A DNA stretch of 64,000 nt from Streptomyces luteogriseus (GCF_014205055.1 NZ_JACHMS010000001.1:310001-374000); one strand, 5' to 3'. Shown: positions 17,239 to 27,042, numbered from the stretch's first letter. Notes: generated by a model not told the origin, from the letters alone. Made by a program: numbers and translations.

Positions 17239-17766
17239 TCAGGCGATCAGCGTGCGGCCCGGGTTGAGCCGATCGAGGAGCTGGTCCTGGTGCAGACCGG
17301 CGACGGGGGCGAGCAGGTCCGGGTGCCGCAGCAGGGCGGCGGCGCTCCGGTCGCTGTCGTCGGGGGTGACGAGCCGGCGGAACTCGGCCCGTGTGCCGGT
17401 GCTGTGGCTGGCGCCGGCGAGCGCGGCCACGGCCCGGGCCGCCAGCTCCGGGTCGGTGAGCAGGCAGGCCGCCCAGCTGGCCACGACCTCGTCCACCCAG
17501 GTGCGCCAGGCGTATGCGTCCGTGTCGTCGTCGAGCACGGCGTCGGCGCCGGTGACCCAGTCGAGCCGACCGGAACCGCCGGGGCCCGCCACGCCGAGAA
17601 GGGCGGCGTCCATCGCCGTCGGGTACCTGAGCCAGGCCGCGACCGTCACGGCCTGCCGCGCCTGGACCTCGCACAGGGCGGAGGCCAGCGCGCCACCGGA
17701 GGCGGGGAAGGCGCGGGTCAGCCACTGGGCTGTCGCCGCGATGACCGGGGAGAGATCTGCTTGCAC
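17239..17766 (-). CDS. Hypothetical protein, 175 residues, start uncertain
   Basis: The protein-like part begins near GTG 17766 (VQADLSPVIAATAQWLTRAF) and ends NPGRTLIA. It is mostly helical, with Ala/Leu/Asp/Trp-rich composition and no signal peptide. No family recognised. No good ribosome site was seen, and the frame stays open to 18150, so the start could be upstream. The sequence upstream of 17766 looks like non-coding GC-rich DNA. Confidence 0.5.
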   Translation of the reverse strand: MQADLSPVIAATAQWLTRAFPASGGALASALCEVQARQAVTVAAWLRYPTAMDAALLGVAGPGGSGRLDWVTGADAVLDDDTDAYAWRTWVDEVVASWAACLLTDPELAARAVAALAGASHSTGTRAEFRRLVTPDDSDRSAAALLRHPDLLAPVAGLHQDQLLDRLNPGRTLIA

Positions 17767-18075
17767 TGCCGGGCCGTCCGAGGGGAGGGGGCGGGGATCT
17801 GGTCGTAGACGGTAACCGCCGCTTCCCGTACCCGGACGTGATCGGGACCTCGTCCGGGACGTGGCCTCGGCCACATCGCGATCGACCGTCCTGAAGGAAG
17901 ACGCCGACACCCCGCCCCACCCGCCGGACCACCCGGGAACGGCCACTCCGTCGCCGGTCGCCCGGTGGCGTGGCGGTGCCCGTTTCGCCGCAGGGGCGGC
18001 GGGCACCCGGCCCGCGTGTTCTCTCACCGACCCGAATCCGCAGGTCCAGCCCCGCATGATGACAACCGGGCACCG
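17767..18075. other. Intergenic region, 309 bp, divergent
   Basis: Separates the minus-strand hypothetical gene from the plus-strand pair at 18076. Apart from the possible sigma-B-type promoter at 17982, no gene or repeat was seen. Its length depends on the uncertain starts of both neighbours. Confidence 0.4.
17982..18006 (+). promoter_or_regulatory. Possible SigB-type promoter
   Basis: GTTT at 17982-17985, 15-base spacer, GGGCAC at 18001-18006. This resembles the Streptomyces general-stress consensus GTTT-N14-17-GGGTAC with one mismatch, about 70 bases before the gene at 18076. Short motifs of this kind occur by chance in GC-rich DNA. Confidence 0.3.
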
Positions 18076-18717
18076 GTGCGGACGCTGCGTTTCGACGGCT
18101 GGATCGCCGGGATCGGCACGGCGTCCGGCGCCCGCGTGGTGCTCGGCCACTGGCCGCGGTCACCGTTCGGGCCGTTCAGCGACGTGATGGTCGAGGAGGC
18201 CGACGGACACCGGCTGCTGCTGGCGCCCACGCGCGAGACGGCGGACTTCGTCGCCGGCACCTACGTGTTCGACGAGGTGCGGGTCGTACCGGTCGAGGTG
18301 CGGGTCGCCGGCCACCGCCACTGGACCGTCACCGCGCCGCCGCTCCACCTGCGGTTCGGGACCGGCCGCCGGAACCTGCCGGGCCTGGCGCTGCGGGCGG
18401 TGCCGGGCGGGCTCGCCGCCCGCCCCGGCTGGATCGCGCTGTGGGACCGGCCGGCCCGTCTGCTGCTGGGAGCTCGCACCCACGGCAGTGCCCGGACCGG
18501 ACGGCACCAGTGGTACGGCGCCCGGGACCTGCACCCGGTCACCTCGGCCACCGTCACCTACGAGGGCCACGACCTCGGCGCCCTCGCCCCGGTCGACCCC
18601 CCGGTGCGCTTCGGGACCGGTTCGACACCCCGCCGTCCCTGCCTCGTACGCATCACCACGACGGTGGCCGTGGGGCGGGACCGGCAGGACCGGAGTACGA
18701 CAGGAGCTGCGTCATGA
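18076..18717 (+). CDS. Hypothetical protein, 213 residues
   Basis: Starts VRTLRFDGWIAGIGTASGAR; GTG 18076 was chosen because the sequence becomes protein-like there. It is rich in beta-strand patterns (VRVAGHRHWTVTAPPLHLRF) and likely a beta-sandwich or barrel, cytosolic. No family recognised. It overlaps the next gene by ATGA, so the two are a coupled pair. A possible stress-type promoter lies upstream. Confidence 0.55.
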   Translation: MRTLRFDGWIAGIGTASGARVVLGHWPRSPFGPFSDVMVEEADGHRLLLAPTRETADFVAGTYVFDEVRVVPVEVRVAGHRHWTVTAPPLHLRFGTGRRNLPGLALRAVPGGLAARPGWIALWDRPARLLLGARTHGSARTGRHQWYGARDLHPVTSATVTYEGHDLGALAPVDPPVRFGTGSTPRRPCLVRITTTVAVGRDRQDRSTTGAAS

Positions 18718-19247
18718 CGGAACAGCGTGCGGATTCCCCGGACTCCCGGCCTGCCCCGGCCACCGACATGTCCCTGCTGGGCATCTATCTCAACGACCAT
18801 CTCGCCGGTGCCACCGCCGCAACCGCGCGGGTGCGCCACCTGCTGCGCTCGTGCGGTGGCTCGCCGCTCGCCGACGCGCTGGCCCCGGTCGCCGCCGGGA
18901 TCGCCGAGGACCGGACGAGCCTGCTGCACATCATGCGGCGCCTGGAGGTCCCGGTGCGCCGCTACAAGGTCTACGCGGGCCGCGCCGCCGAGCAGGTGGG
19001 GCGGCTGAAGAGCAACGGCAGCCTGGTACGCCGGTCCCCGCTGAGCACCCTGTGGGAGCTGGAGGCGCTGGCGCTGGGAGTGGAGGGCAAGCTGGCGGGC
19101 TGGGAGACGATCAGCGATCTGGCCGCCACGGACACCCGTCTCGACCGGGGACAGCTCGACGACCTCATCGAACGCGCCCGGCGACAGCACGCCACCCTGG
19201 AGGGGCTGCGCCACAAGCAGGTCGAGGTCGCCTTCCGCGGAGCGTGA
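18714..19247 (+). CDS. Hypothetical helical protein, 177 residues
   Basis: CAGGAG precedes ATG 18714, which overlaps the upstream stop. The protein is almost entirely predicted helix: LLGIYLNDHLAGATAATARV, LADALAPVAAGIAEDRTSLL, ELEALALGVEGKLAGWETI and QLDDLIERARRQHATLEGLR. That looks like a four-helix bundle of the ferritin/DUF892 kind, though no metal-ligand pattern is evident. Coupled to the preceding gene. Function unknown. Confidence 0.65.
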   Translation: MTEQRADSPDSRPAPATDMSLLGIYLNDHLAGATAATARVRHLLRSCGGSPLADALAPVAAGIAEDRTSLLHIMRRLEVPVRRYKVYAGRAAEQVGRLKSNGSLVRRSPLSTLWELEALALGVEGKLAGWETISDLAATDTRLDRGQLDDLIERARRQHATLEGLRHKQVEVAFRGA

Positions 19248-19262
19248 GGGACGGGAGCGGGC

Positions 19263-19586
19263 TCACCAGAACCTGCTGCTGAGGGCGGGCTGATGGGCCA
19301 GTTGCACGGCGTCGCGCAGCCGCAGCGCGACGCTGATGGTGGCGCGCAGGGCGGACGGACGGACGCTCTGGGCGGTCTCGGTGGCGAAGACCAGCAGACA
19401 GGCCGCCGCCTGCTCGACAACCGAGACGGGCAGGGTGAAGTCGTTGTCGGCGGCCGTGCGGAACGCCTTCAGGGGGATCGCGACGCCGTCGATGGCCCGG
19501 TGCGCGGCCTGCTCCAGGTGCTGTGCGGCCAGTTCGCACACGGGGGCGGGCAGGGCGATGGTGCGCTGGAACGGTGAACTCGTCAT
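19263..19586 (-). CDS. Hypothetical protein, 107 residues
   Basis: From ATG 19586 (MTSSPFQRTIALPAPVCELA). A small helical protein with a single Cys near each of residues 17 and 63. No signal peptide, no recognised domain. Convergent to the gene ending at 19247, with a 15-bp gap. Confidence 0.5.
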   Translation of the reverse strand: MTSSPFQRTIALPAPVCELAAQHLEQAAHRAIDGVAIPLKAFRTAADNDFTLPVSVVEQAAACLLVFATETAQSVRPSALRATISVALRLRDAVQLAHQPALSSRFW

Positions 19587-19801
19587 GACCCCACTGCTTC
19601 CCCGGCGATGGCCGGTTCTGTCGGCCGGCGGCGGGATTTCACCGCCCCGCGTGACCGGGGCGTGGCGAATGTCCGGGAATCGAAACAGCCCTCGGGGGCG
19701 GCGCAACGGGTGCCGGGGGCGAGAGGTCTACTCCTGCGATCGGCTCGCCGGGCGAACGCCCGGGGGAGCACGGAGAAGTGACCACCACGGGGGTATCCAC
19801 C

Positions 19802-20257
19802 ATGTTCCGCAACGCCTCGCGCCCCAACCGCTGGAGTGTCTTCGCCGTAGGCTGCGCCGCCGCCCTCGGCATCGCGGCCGCAGCGGTGCCCGCCGCCGCT
19901 ACGTCGGCCGGCGACGGCAACGACCGCTACACCGCGCGGGAGATCCACACGTTCCTGGAGGACTTCTACGGGGAACACGGGCCCGGCGACTTCGCCCGCA
20001 CGTACGGCATCTCGCCGCAGCTCAAGGAGAAGGTCGCCGACAACCCGGAGTTCGACGTCCTGCTGTGCGCGCAGAACATCCCGGCGTCCATCGACATCGG
20101 CCCGGTCACCACGGCCCAGTCCGTGCGGGTCGGCTGGGCGACGGTCAGCACGTACTGGAACGGCGGCTCCGACAAAGCCGACTTCACCGCGTACGTCGAC
20201 CTCGACGCCACGCGCCCGATCCAGCTGCTCGACGTGGACTGCGGATCCGAGGGCTGA
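19802..20257 (+). CDS. Secreted hypothetical protein, 151 residues
   Basis: ATG 19802 follows a GGGGG stretch; an in-frame GTG at 19778 is possible but its GGAG is too close. Residues 1-35 are a signal peptide (WSVFAVGCAAALGIAAAAVP, then AXA). The mature part has two cysteines (LLCAQN and DVDCGS) that could pair, and a C-terminal half with alternating beta-strand pattern (QSVRVGWATVSTYWNGGSDK). Function unknown. Confidence 0.7.
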   Translation: MFRNASRPNRWSVFAVGCAAALGIAAAAVPAAATSAGDGNDRYTAREIHTFLEDFYGEHGPGDFARTYGISPQLKEKVADNPEFDVLLCAQNIPASIDIGPVTTAQSVRVGWATVSTYWNGGSDKADFTAYVDLDATRPIQLLDVDCGSEG

Positions 20258-20313
20258 GCGGCCGTCGTCGTACTCTGGGTGCCGGTCGGGAGCGGCGCTG
20301 AAAGGGAGTACCC

Positions 20314-21168
20314 ATGACCGCCCGTGCGCAGGTCGTGGCCCGGCACACCGGCCGGGCCGCCAGGGATGAGAGGCCGCTGTCGGGATCTCTCGCCGAAGTC
20401 ACCCTCGACGACGGGCGGGTCGTGGTGGTCAAGCGGTCCGACGAGCCGGGGGCGGCGCGGGCCGAGGCGGCGGGGCTGCGCTGGCTGGCCGCCGCGGGAA
20501 GCGTGCGGGTGCCGGCGGTGCACGGCCACGAGGAGGGCTGGCTCGTCATCGACCGTGTTCCGCGGGGGCGGCCGGGCCCGGACGCGGCGGTGCGGTTCGG
20601 CCGGGACCTCGCCGCGCTGCACGCCGCCGGGGCGCCCGCGTTCGGTGCGCCGCCGCCGGGCGGGCCGGTGGAGGCGTTCATCGGACTCGCGCCGATGCGC
20701 AACGAGCCCGCGGCCGACTGGCCGCGCTGGTACGCCGAGCAGCGTGTGCTGCCCTATCTGCGGCGGGCGGTCGACCAGGGCACCGTCCGGGCCGGCGAAG
20801 CGGCCGTCGTGGAGCGTCTGTGCGAGGAACTGCCGGAGCTGGCGGGGCCCGCCGAGCCGCCCGCGCGGCTGCACGGCGATCTGTGGAGCGGCAACGTGCT
20901 CTGGGCGGCCGACGGGAGGGTGTGGCTGATCGATCCGGCCGCCCACGGCGGGCATCGCGAGACCGATCTGGCGATGCTGCGCCTCTTCGGCTGTCCCCAT
21001 CTGGAGCAGGTGCTGGACGGCTACCAGGAGGATGCGCCGCTCGCCGGCGGCTGGCGGGAGCGCGTCGGCGTGCACCAGCTGTTTCCACTGCTGGTGCACG
21101 CCGTGCTGTTCGGCCGGGGCTACGCGGAACAGGCCCTCTCGGCGGCCCGTACGGCTCTGGCGGAGTGA
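20314..21168 (+). CDS. Fructosamine kinase family protein
   Basis: 284 residues with the aminoglycoside-phosphotransferase-like kinase fold. The catalytic loop is ARLHGDLWSGNVLW and the metal-binding block VWLIDPAAHGGHRETDLAML, both hallmark sequences of ketosamine-3-kinases. VVVVKRS supplies the ATP-binding Lys. Members phosphorylate ketoamine adducts so that glycated proteins shed the sugar. GGGAG precedes the ATG. Convergent with the catalase gene, only 4 bp apart. Confidence 0.9.
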   Translation: MTARAQVVARHTGRAARDERPLSGSLAEVTLDDGRVVVVKRSDEPGAARAEAAGLRWLAAAGSVRVPAVHGHEEGWLVIDRVPRGRPGPDAAVRFGRDLAALHAAGAPAFGAPPPGGPVEAFIGLAPMRNEPAADWPRWYAEQRVLPYLRRAVDQGTVRAGEAAVVERLCEELPELAGPAEPPARLHGDLWSGNVLWAADGRVWLIDPAAHGGHRETDLAMLRLFGCPHLEQVLDGYQEDAPLAGGWRERVGVHQLFPLLVHAVLFGRGYAEQALSAARTALAE

Positions 21169-21172
21169 GCGG

Positions 21173-22831
21173 TCAGCGGGTCACCACGTGCCGTGTGTCG
21201 GGGACGCAGTGGGTCATGGTGAGGCCCTCGACGTCGCGCGGCTCGTTCTTGCCCAGGTTGGCCAGGCGTTCGCGGTCGTCGTCCGTGAGGTCCTGACTCG
21301 CCAGCGGCTCCAGGGAGGCCACGTCCTCCGGGCCGATGCCCAGCCCCTCCCCGACCCGCAGGCCGAGGTCGTTGTCGACCAGGAGGAAGTGCCAGACCAT
21401 GCGCTCCTGGATCGCCCGGTCACACGAGGACAGTTGACCGATGAAGTTCTTCACCAGGTCATCGCGCTCCCAGTCCTCCAGCAACTGGTAGCGCTGACCG
21501 GCCTGGACGTAGTCGTTGGTGCGGGGGATGCGCTTGCGGGTCAGTCGGCCGTGGATCTCGGGGCCCTGCTCGTCGTGGGTCGGGTATCGGGCCTCCCGCA
21601 GGCCACCGGTGAGGGACGGCTCGTAGTTCACCTGCGGGTTCTCGCCTCCGCCGTCCACGTGGTAGGCCATCTGGCCGTCGCGCTGGTTGGTGTGCACGTC
21701 CGCGTTCTTGGCCTGGTTGACGGGGAGCTGCAGGTAGTTCGGGCCTACCCGGTAGCGCTGGGTGTCGCTGTAGGAGAAGGTCCGGCCGACGAGCATCTTG
21801 TCGTCGGAGAAGTCCAGGCCGTCGACGAGAACGCCGGTGCCGAAGGAGATCTGCTCGTTCTCGGCGAAGAAGTTCTCCGGCATCCGGTCGAGCACCATCC
21901 GGCCCACCGGCTTCGGCGGGAAGTCCTGCTCGGGCCAGGTCTTGGTGTCGTCCAGCGGGTCGAAGTCGAGCTCCGGGTGGTCGTGGTCGTCCATCATCTG
22001 GACGAGCAGCTCCCATTCCGGGTGGTCGCCGCGGGCGACGGCCTCGTACAGGTCCTTGGTGGCGTGGCCGAGGGTGTCGGCCTGCACGTTGGCCGCGTCC
22101 TCCTCGGTCATGCTGCGCACGCCCTGCTTGGGCATCCAGTGGTACTTGACCAGCTTGGTCTCGCCCTCGGCGTTCACCCACTTGTACGTGTTGACGCCGA
22201 AGCCCTGCATGTGGCGGTAGTCGGCGGGGATGCCGCGCGGGCTGAACAGGTTGACCAGCATGTGCATGGCCTCGGGCGTCTGCGACATGAAGTCGAAGAT
22301 GCGGCCCGGCTGCTGCTCGAAGGTCACCGGGCCCGGCTTGAGGGCGTGGATGACGTCCGGGAACTTGATGGCGTCGCGGATGAAGAAGACGCCCAGGTTG
22401 TTGCCGACCAGGTCCCAGTTGCCGTCCTCGGTGTAGAACTTCACGGCGAAACCACGCGGGTCGCGGGCGGCCTCCGAGGAGTCGCGGCCGCCGATCACGG
22501 TGGAGAAGCGGACGGCGACATCCGTGCGCTTGCCCCGCTCCTGGAACAGCTTGGCCCGGGTGTAGCGGCTGATCGGCTCGTCGCCCCAGGTGCCGTAGGC
22601 CTCGAAGTGGCCGTAGGCCGTGACGCCGCGGGCGTGTACGACGCGTTCGGGGATGCGTTCCCGGTCGAAGTGGCTGATCTTCTCGAGGAACTGGTAGTTC
22701 TCCAGCGTGGCCGGGCCTCGGGCGCCGACGGTGCGCTGGTTCTGGTTGTCGTGGACCGGATGGCCCTGCCGGTTGGTGAGTACCTTGCGGTCGTCGCCCG
22801 GTGCGGGGCCGGTGCCGGATACGTCCGTCAT
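21173..22831 (-). CDS. Catalase, monofunctional heme type
   Basis: 552 residues from ATG 22831 (GAAGGAG upstream). Family blocks: [15 protein letters not shown] with the distal His66, [14 protein letters not shown] with the distal Asn near 144, [20 protein letters not shown], and the proximal heme-ligand Tyr block [14 protein letters not shown] near residue 350. Decomposes hydrogen peroxide in the cytosol. The C-terminal extension (about 480-552) contains [20 protein letters not shown] and is longer than in the smallest clade-3 enzymes. No regulator gene is adjacent. Confidence 0.95.
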   Translation of the reverse strand: MTDVSGTGPAPGDDRKVLTNRQGHPVHDNQNQRTVGARGPATLENYQFLEKISHFDRERIPERVVHARGVTAYGHFEAYGTWGDEPISRYTRAKLFQERGKRTDVAVRFSTVIGGRDSSEAARDPRGFAVKFYTEDGNWDLVGNNLGVFFIRDAIKFPDVIHALKPGPVTFEQQPGRIFDFMSQTPEAMHMLVNLFSPRGIPADYRHMQGFGVNTYKWVNAEGETKLVKYHWMPKQGVRSMTEEDAANVQADTLGHATKDLYEAVARGDHPEWELLVQMMDDHDHPELDFDPLDDTKTWPEQDFPPKPVGRMVLDRMPENFFAENEQISFGTGVLVDGLDFSDDKMLVGRTFSYSDTQRYRVGPNYLQLPVNQAKNADVHTNQRDGQMAYHVDGGGENPQVNYEPSLTGGLREARYPTHDEQGPEIHGRLTRKRIPRTNDYVQAGQRYQLLEDWERDDLVKNFIGQLSSCDRAIQERMVWHFLLVDNDLGLRVGEGLGIGPEDVASLEPLASQDLTDDDRERLANLGKNEPRDVEGLTMTHCVPDTRHVVTR

Positions 22832-22999
22832 GTGCGTGGGCTCCTTCGGCTCGTGGCCGCGGCCTGCCGGGGCGGTGCCGTGAGCGGCGCCCGGCCGGGC
22901 CCGGCGGGACGGGCCGGGTACCCGGAGGCGCGGGGTCACTCACGTGCCACGTGCCTCACCGGGCGGTGGTGCCGTCCCCGGGCCCGGGCGGCACCACCG

Positions 23000-23341
23000 C
23001 TACGCTCCGTCACGTGTGGGGCCCGGCCCCGGTGACGCGTTCCGCTCCTCGCAGTAGGACCACACCTCCGTGAGGAGGGCCGGATGGCCCTCGCCGTACG
23101 CGACGACGGCCTTGTAGACGGCGTCGAGAGCCGCCCGGAGCGGGTCGGGTTCGGCGGCGGCCGTCACGGCGGGAAGCGCCGCGTGCGGCCGCGAGATGCG
23201 CAGGGACGGATCCGGGCCGCCGAAGGTGATCATCGCGGCGTGCCGGCCCGAGCCGGAATCGGACGGCGCCGAGCCCTGCGGCTCCCCGTCCGACGGCGGC
23301 CGGTCCCGCGCCTCCACGGCGGCGGCCGCGGGGCCCACCAC
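23000..23341 (-). CDS. Hypothetical protein, third of three minus-strand ORFs
   Basis: Up to 113 residues from GTG 23341, but an internal ATG at codon 37 (MITFGGPDPSLRISRPHAAL) may be the real start. The protein-like part has one helix with LRAALDAVYKAVVAYGEGHP and ends SPGPGPTRDGA. No family recognised. It lies 18 bp after the 119-residue ORF, on the same strand. Confidence 0.4.
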   Translation of the reverse strand: MVGPAAAAVEARDRPPSDGEPQGSAPSDSGSGRHAAMITFGGPDPSLRISRPHAALPAVTAAAEPDPLRAALDAVYKAVVAYGEGHPALLTEVWSYCEERNASPGPGPTRDGA

Positions 23342-23359
23342 CCACGGTGCCGCCGCCCT

Positions 23360-23719
23360 CTACAGCAACGGCCCGGACGCGGAGTCGGCCGGCTCGCAAG
23401 GCTGCCGTTCGGGCGGGACGGCCCAGCCGACGGTCCGGTCCGGGACGTCCGGTTCGCAGGCGAGGGCGTGCCGCATACGGGCGTCGTCGTCGAAGGGCGG
23501 GGGCAGCGGGCGGTCTTCGGCCAGGGCCGTGAGCGCGTCGGCGCCCCGGTCGAGGGCAGTGAGTCCGGCCGCCTCGCAGGCCCGGCGGGCGGCGAGGCGG
23601 GCCACCGCGCGCCGGGTGGCGGGGCCCGCGGCGTCGAGGGCGTGCAGGAGGGCGGGGTCGAAGTCGCGCAGCCCTCTGACGTTGCCGCCTACCGTGCGCA
23701 GCGCGTCACTCGGCAGCAT
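23360..23719 (-). CDS. Hypothetical protein, 119 residues
   Basis: Starts MLPSDALRTVGGNVRGLRDF and overlaps the end of the upstream gene by 14 bp. Helical, with RRAVARLAARRACEAAGLTA and a Cys near the C-terminus. No domain recognised. Probably translated from the same transcript as the frameshifted gene upstream. Confidence 0.5.
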   Translation of the reverse strand: MLPSDALRTVGGNVRGLRDFDPALLHALDAAGPATRRAVARLAARRACEAAGLTALDRGADALTALAEDRPLPPPFDDDARMRHALACEPDVPDRTVGWAVPPERQPCEPADSASGPLL

Positions 23720-24385
23720 CCGCCTCGGGCAGGCGACCGGCCTCGGTCTGCCGTCCCCCTCCCCCGGCCCGGTCCGCGAGGCGGCCCGCCCCCATTTGGC
23801 GCCGCTCGTGGGCGAGCCGTTGTTCCCGCTCCGCCGCCTCCCGCGCGAGGCGCTCCCGGCGTGCGGCTTCGGCCCGCTCGGCGGGGGTGGGAGGAGGTGG
23901 CAGTGTCCGGGCGTAGCGGTGCCAGTGGGCGGCGATCCGCGACGTCTCCTTCAGCGCGCGGTCCGGCTCCGGCGGGGCGGGCCAGAACTGCAGGAGGCAG
24001 CGGTCCAGTTGCGGCACCTCGCCCAGCCGGGTGTCCTCCTCTTCCGCCCGGTCCATGCCCAGGGCGCAGTAGCGAACCCGGTAGTCGGTCTCCTCGAGGT
24101 CCAGATCCCAGGAGGCCTCCCCCGCCCACTGCACGAGGGCGCACCGCGCCGAGGCGGGGCGGAAGGACACCTCCACCACGTCCTCCCACGCGGGGTCCAG
24201 CGGCGGGGCCTGATCCCACACCTCGACCGTGAAACCGACATCGCCAGTGTGCAGGCCGGTGTTCAGCCAGAGGGCGCCCGGTGTCGCCGCCCCGCACAAC
24301 CCGGCCCGCCGGCCTACGAACGCCTCCGCGAGGTCCGTCCGTGGTTCTCCGGATCGCTCTCGACGCAGATCTGGCCGTAGTGCAC
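23706..24385 (-). pseudogene. Hypothetical gene with an apparent single-base frameshift
   Basis: The natural start is GTG 24385, with GAGAGG five bases upstream, and the N-terminus VHYGQICVESDPENHG is in one frame. The rest (DLAEAFVGRRAGLCGAATPG and onward through TGLHTGDVGFTVEV to DRCLLQFWPAPPEPDRALKE) is in another frame that continues to 23706. One missing base near 24336-24341 would restore PENHGPDL. Streptomyces homologues I recall have an uninterrupted protein of about 230 residues with a charged Arg/Glu C-terminal helix. It could be a true mutation or a sequencing error. Confidence 0.7.
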
Positions 24386-24510
24386 TTGAACCTCTCCGTC
24401 GACGGGCCTGCGCACGGTCGGCTCCTCCTCGCAGGGGGATGGGATGGTGAGCTGTCGGCATCGTGGCATCCGGCACTGACAACCGGCGGCGGCCACGGAT
24501 GAGGTGAGCC

Positions 24511-25125
24511 ATGCGGCACGTCTACTGGATCGGCGGCGGAAGCGGCGCGGGCAAGTCCACGATCGCCCGCCGGCTCGCCGAGCGGCACGGCTGGCGCCTC
24601 TACGCGACCGACGACGTGATGGCCGATCACGCACGCAGGACCACCGCCGAGGAGGCGCCCTTCTTGCACGCGTTCATGGCCATGGACATGGACGAGCGGT
24701 GGGTCGACCGGTCCCCCGAGACCATGCTCGAGACGTTCCACTGGTTCCGGGGCGAGGCCTTCGGTCTGATCGTCGAGGATCTCGCGCGTATGCCGGCGGG
24801 GACTCCTGTCGTGGTCGAGGGGTTCCGCCTGCTGCCGCATCTGGTGGCGCCGCTGCTCCCCGGGCCCGGACACGCCGTCTGGTTGCTTCCCACCCCGGAA
24901 TTCCGCCGGTCCGCGTTCACGAGCCGTGCCACACCGGAGGGCGGGTTCACGCGGCGGACCGGTGACCCCGCTCGGGCCGATCACAACATCGCCGTACGGG
25001 ACGCCCTGTTCACGGAGCGGCTGCGCGAGGAGACCGCACGGCTGGGACTGCCCGCCCTCACCGTGGACGGCACGATGACGGCGGACGAACTCGCCGGGCG
25101 GGTCGGCGACGTCTTCCGGCTCTGA
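24511..25125 (+). CDS. P-loop kinase-like protein, 204 residues
   Basis: Walker A GGGSGAGKST at residues 8-17 close to the N-terminus, followed by RLAERHGWRLYATDDVMADH, where TDD marks a Walker-B-like acidic pair. VVVEGFRLLPHLVAPLL resembles the second strand of small-molecule or nucleoside kinases. Substrate unknown; cytosolic. Divergent from the frameshifted gene at 24385. Confidence 0.75.
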   Translation: MRHVYWIGGGSGAGKSTIARRLAERHGWRLYATDDVMADHARRTTAEEAPFLHAFMAMDMDERWVDRSPETMLETFHWFRGEAFGLIVEDLARMPAGTPVVVEGFRLLPHLVAPLLPGPGHAVWLLPTPEFRRSAFTSRATPEGGFTRRTGDPARADHNIAVRDALFTERLREETARLGLPALTVDGTMTADELAGRVGDVFRL

Positions 25126-25386
25126 GACGGAGGAAGGCCCGGTCCGGCACCCTTGCGGTCGCCCGCCTGGACCTTGCCCTACCAGACCCGCACGCACCAC
25201 CAACTCCCCCCTTCTGCACGGCAATTCAGACAGTTGCCTCGGAAGCCCACAGACACCGATCACTTTCGGAACGAAGTGGCACTCCACCGTGCGAGACCGG
25301 TCGATGACGGTGTGTACTGTGCTGCGGGTGACTCGCCAGAGCCCCTCGGACCCAGCCCTGCCCGACTCCCTCCTGGAATCGACTCG

Positions 25387-27042
25387 ATGATCGAAATACC
25401 GGACCTTGCCGTCGGCGCCCTCGCCCTCGGCACACTGTCCGCTTTCGCCCTCGGCGGCGGGCTGCTGCGCTCACGGCGGCAACTGACCGCGCAGCGCGCG
25501 AAGACGGCCGCGCTCCGGGCCCGACTCGACGGCACCACCCGGGCGTTCACCTCCGAGGTCGAGCATCTGGCGGCGCGGCGGCTGCCCGCCGCGGCCCGGC
25601 AGACCGCGCATTCCCATGTCACCGTGCCCGGTCCCCTGAACCCGCAACTGGCCGGTTCGCCGCTGGGTTTCGCCCTGGAGCAGGTCCTGGAGGGACTGCA
25701 CACCGAGCTGGCCGCGCAGCGCACCCGGATCGACGCGGCGGCGCAGGCCGGGATGCGCGGGGCCACGCGGGAGATCCAGGCGGCCCTGTACCGGCTGCAG
25801 GACGCCCTGCGCGGGCTGCAACAGCGCTACGACGATCCCGAGTTGGCGCAGACCCTGTTCGAGCTGGACCACGAGAACGAGCAGTCGCTGCGGCGCGCGC
25901 AGATCGCCGCGGTGGTGTGCGGCGCCTGGGTGGGGCTCGCCCGGGAGGAATCCCATCTGGTGGACGCGGTCACGGGCGGTCAGGCCCGGCTCGCGGGCTA
26001 CCGGCGCGTCCTGGTCAGCAACCATCTCGCCGCCGGTACGGCTCTGGTGTCCCACGCCGTCGAGCCGGTCGCCATCATCGTGGCCGAGCTCCTCGACAAC
26101 GCACTGCGGCACTCCGCGCCCGACACGGAGGTCGTGGTCAATCTCGAGGCGGTCCACCACGGTGTCTGCGTCACCGTGGACGACGCCGGTCTGGGCATGA
26201 CGCAGGACGAGCGGGCCCGGGCCCAGCGGATGGTCGCCGGTTCGGATCCGATCCTGCTGACCGAGCTCGGTGATCCGCCGCGCATGGGGCTCGCGGCCAT
26301 CGGCCGGCTGACCCGGCAGTTCGACCTGAGCGTGGACGTGTCGTCCCCGTCGCCGTACGGCGGGGTGCGGGCGGTGCTGCGGATCGACAGCCATCTGCTG
26401 ACGCGCATCGACCCCGAGGAACTGCCCCCGGCGGCCAGTGCCCCGCGTTCGACCCGGAAGCCGGTGCCGCAGGGCCAGGCAAGCGGTTCCGGCACGCCAA
26501 AGGGTTCGGGCGCCGGCCTGCCCGGGGCGCCGGCCGCACCCGTCCCCGCCGCCCCGCCGCACGTGCCCGAACCCGCCCCGTCCGCCGCGTCCGACGCCTC
26601 CGGGCCGGGCGCCGAGCCCGGCAATCCCGCACCGCTCCCCGCCCTCGCGAGCCATGAGCACGATCACGGCTACGGTTCGGAGCAGAACGCCGACGACGAC
26701 ACTCCGGCCCCCGGCCACCACGGCCCGCGGGAGAGCGGCGGGCTCCCCCAGCGGCGCCGCCGCGGTCGCGCCACCACCTCGAGCGGCCCCGCCGCGGCCG
26801 AAACCGCGGCGCCACGCCGTACCGCCGCCGAAGCCGCACCGCAGCGCCGTCCCCGCCGCCCCGAGGAGTCCGCCGCCGCCCTCGGCGCCCTTCAGTCCGG
26901 CACCGCCGCCGCGCGGACCGCCGCCCGGCCGAACACCACGGCCGTCCCAGCCGTATCTGACGGTGCCCCGGCCGCGACCACGGCCGACGGGGCGTCCGAG
27001 GACACCGACAGCAACGACCACGAAGGGGGAACGGCTCGATGA
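25387..27042 (+). CDS. cvnA: Conservon CvnA-like sensor kinase
   Basis: 551 residues from ATG 25387. One N-terminal membrane segment (LAVGALALGTLSAFALGGGL) and then coiled helices to about residue 230. A GHKL ATPase domain follows with N-box ELLDNALRHSAPDTEV and G1 box DDAGLGMTQDE, and a low-complexity Pro/Ala/Arg tail of 200 residues. It lacks the usual His-box arrangement of two-component kinases. Conservon sensors sit at the membrane with CvnB, C and D and act like a G-protein-coupled system. The stop overlaps CvnB by ATGA. No good ribosome site was seen. Confidence 0.88.
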   Translation: MIEIPDLAVGALALGTLSAFALGGGLLRSRRQLTAQRAKTAALRARLDGTTRAFTSEVEHLAARRLPAAARQTAHSHVTVPGPLNPQLAGSPLGFALEQVLEGLHTELAAQRTRIDAAAQAGMRGATREIQAALYRLQDALRGLQQRYDDPELAQTLFELDHENEQSLRRAQIAAVVCGAWVGLAREESHLVDAVTGGQARLAGYRRVLVSNHLAAGTALVSHAVEPVAIIVAELLDNALRHSAPDTEVVVNLEAVHHGVCVTVDDAGLGMTQDERARAQRMVAGSDPILLTELGDPPRMGLAAIGRLTRQFDLSVDVSSPSPYGGVRAVLRIDSHLLTRIDPEELPPAASAPRSTRKPVPQGQASGSGTPKGSGAGLPGAPAAPVPAAPPHVPEPAPSAASDASGPGAEPGNPAPLPALASHEHDHGYGSEQNADDDTPAPGHHGPRESGGLPQRRRRGRATTSSGPAAAETAAPRRTAAEAAPQRRPRRPEESAAALGALQSGTAAARTAARPNTTAVPAVSDGAPAATTADGASEDTDSNDHEGGTAR

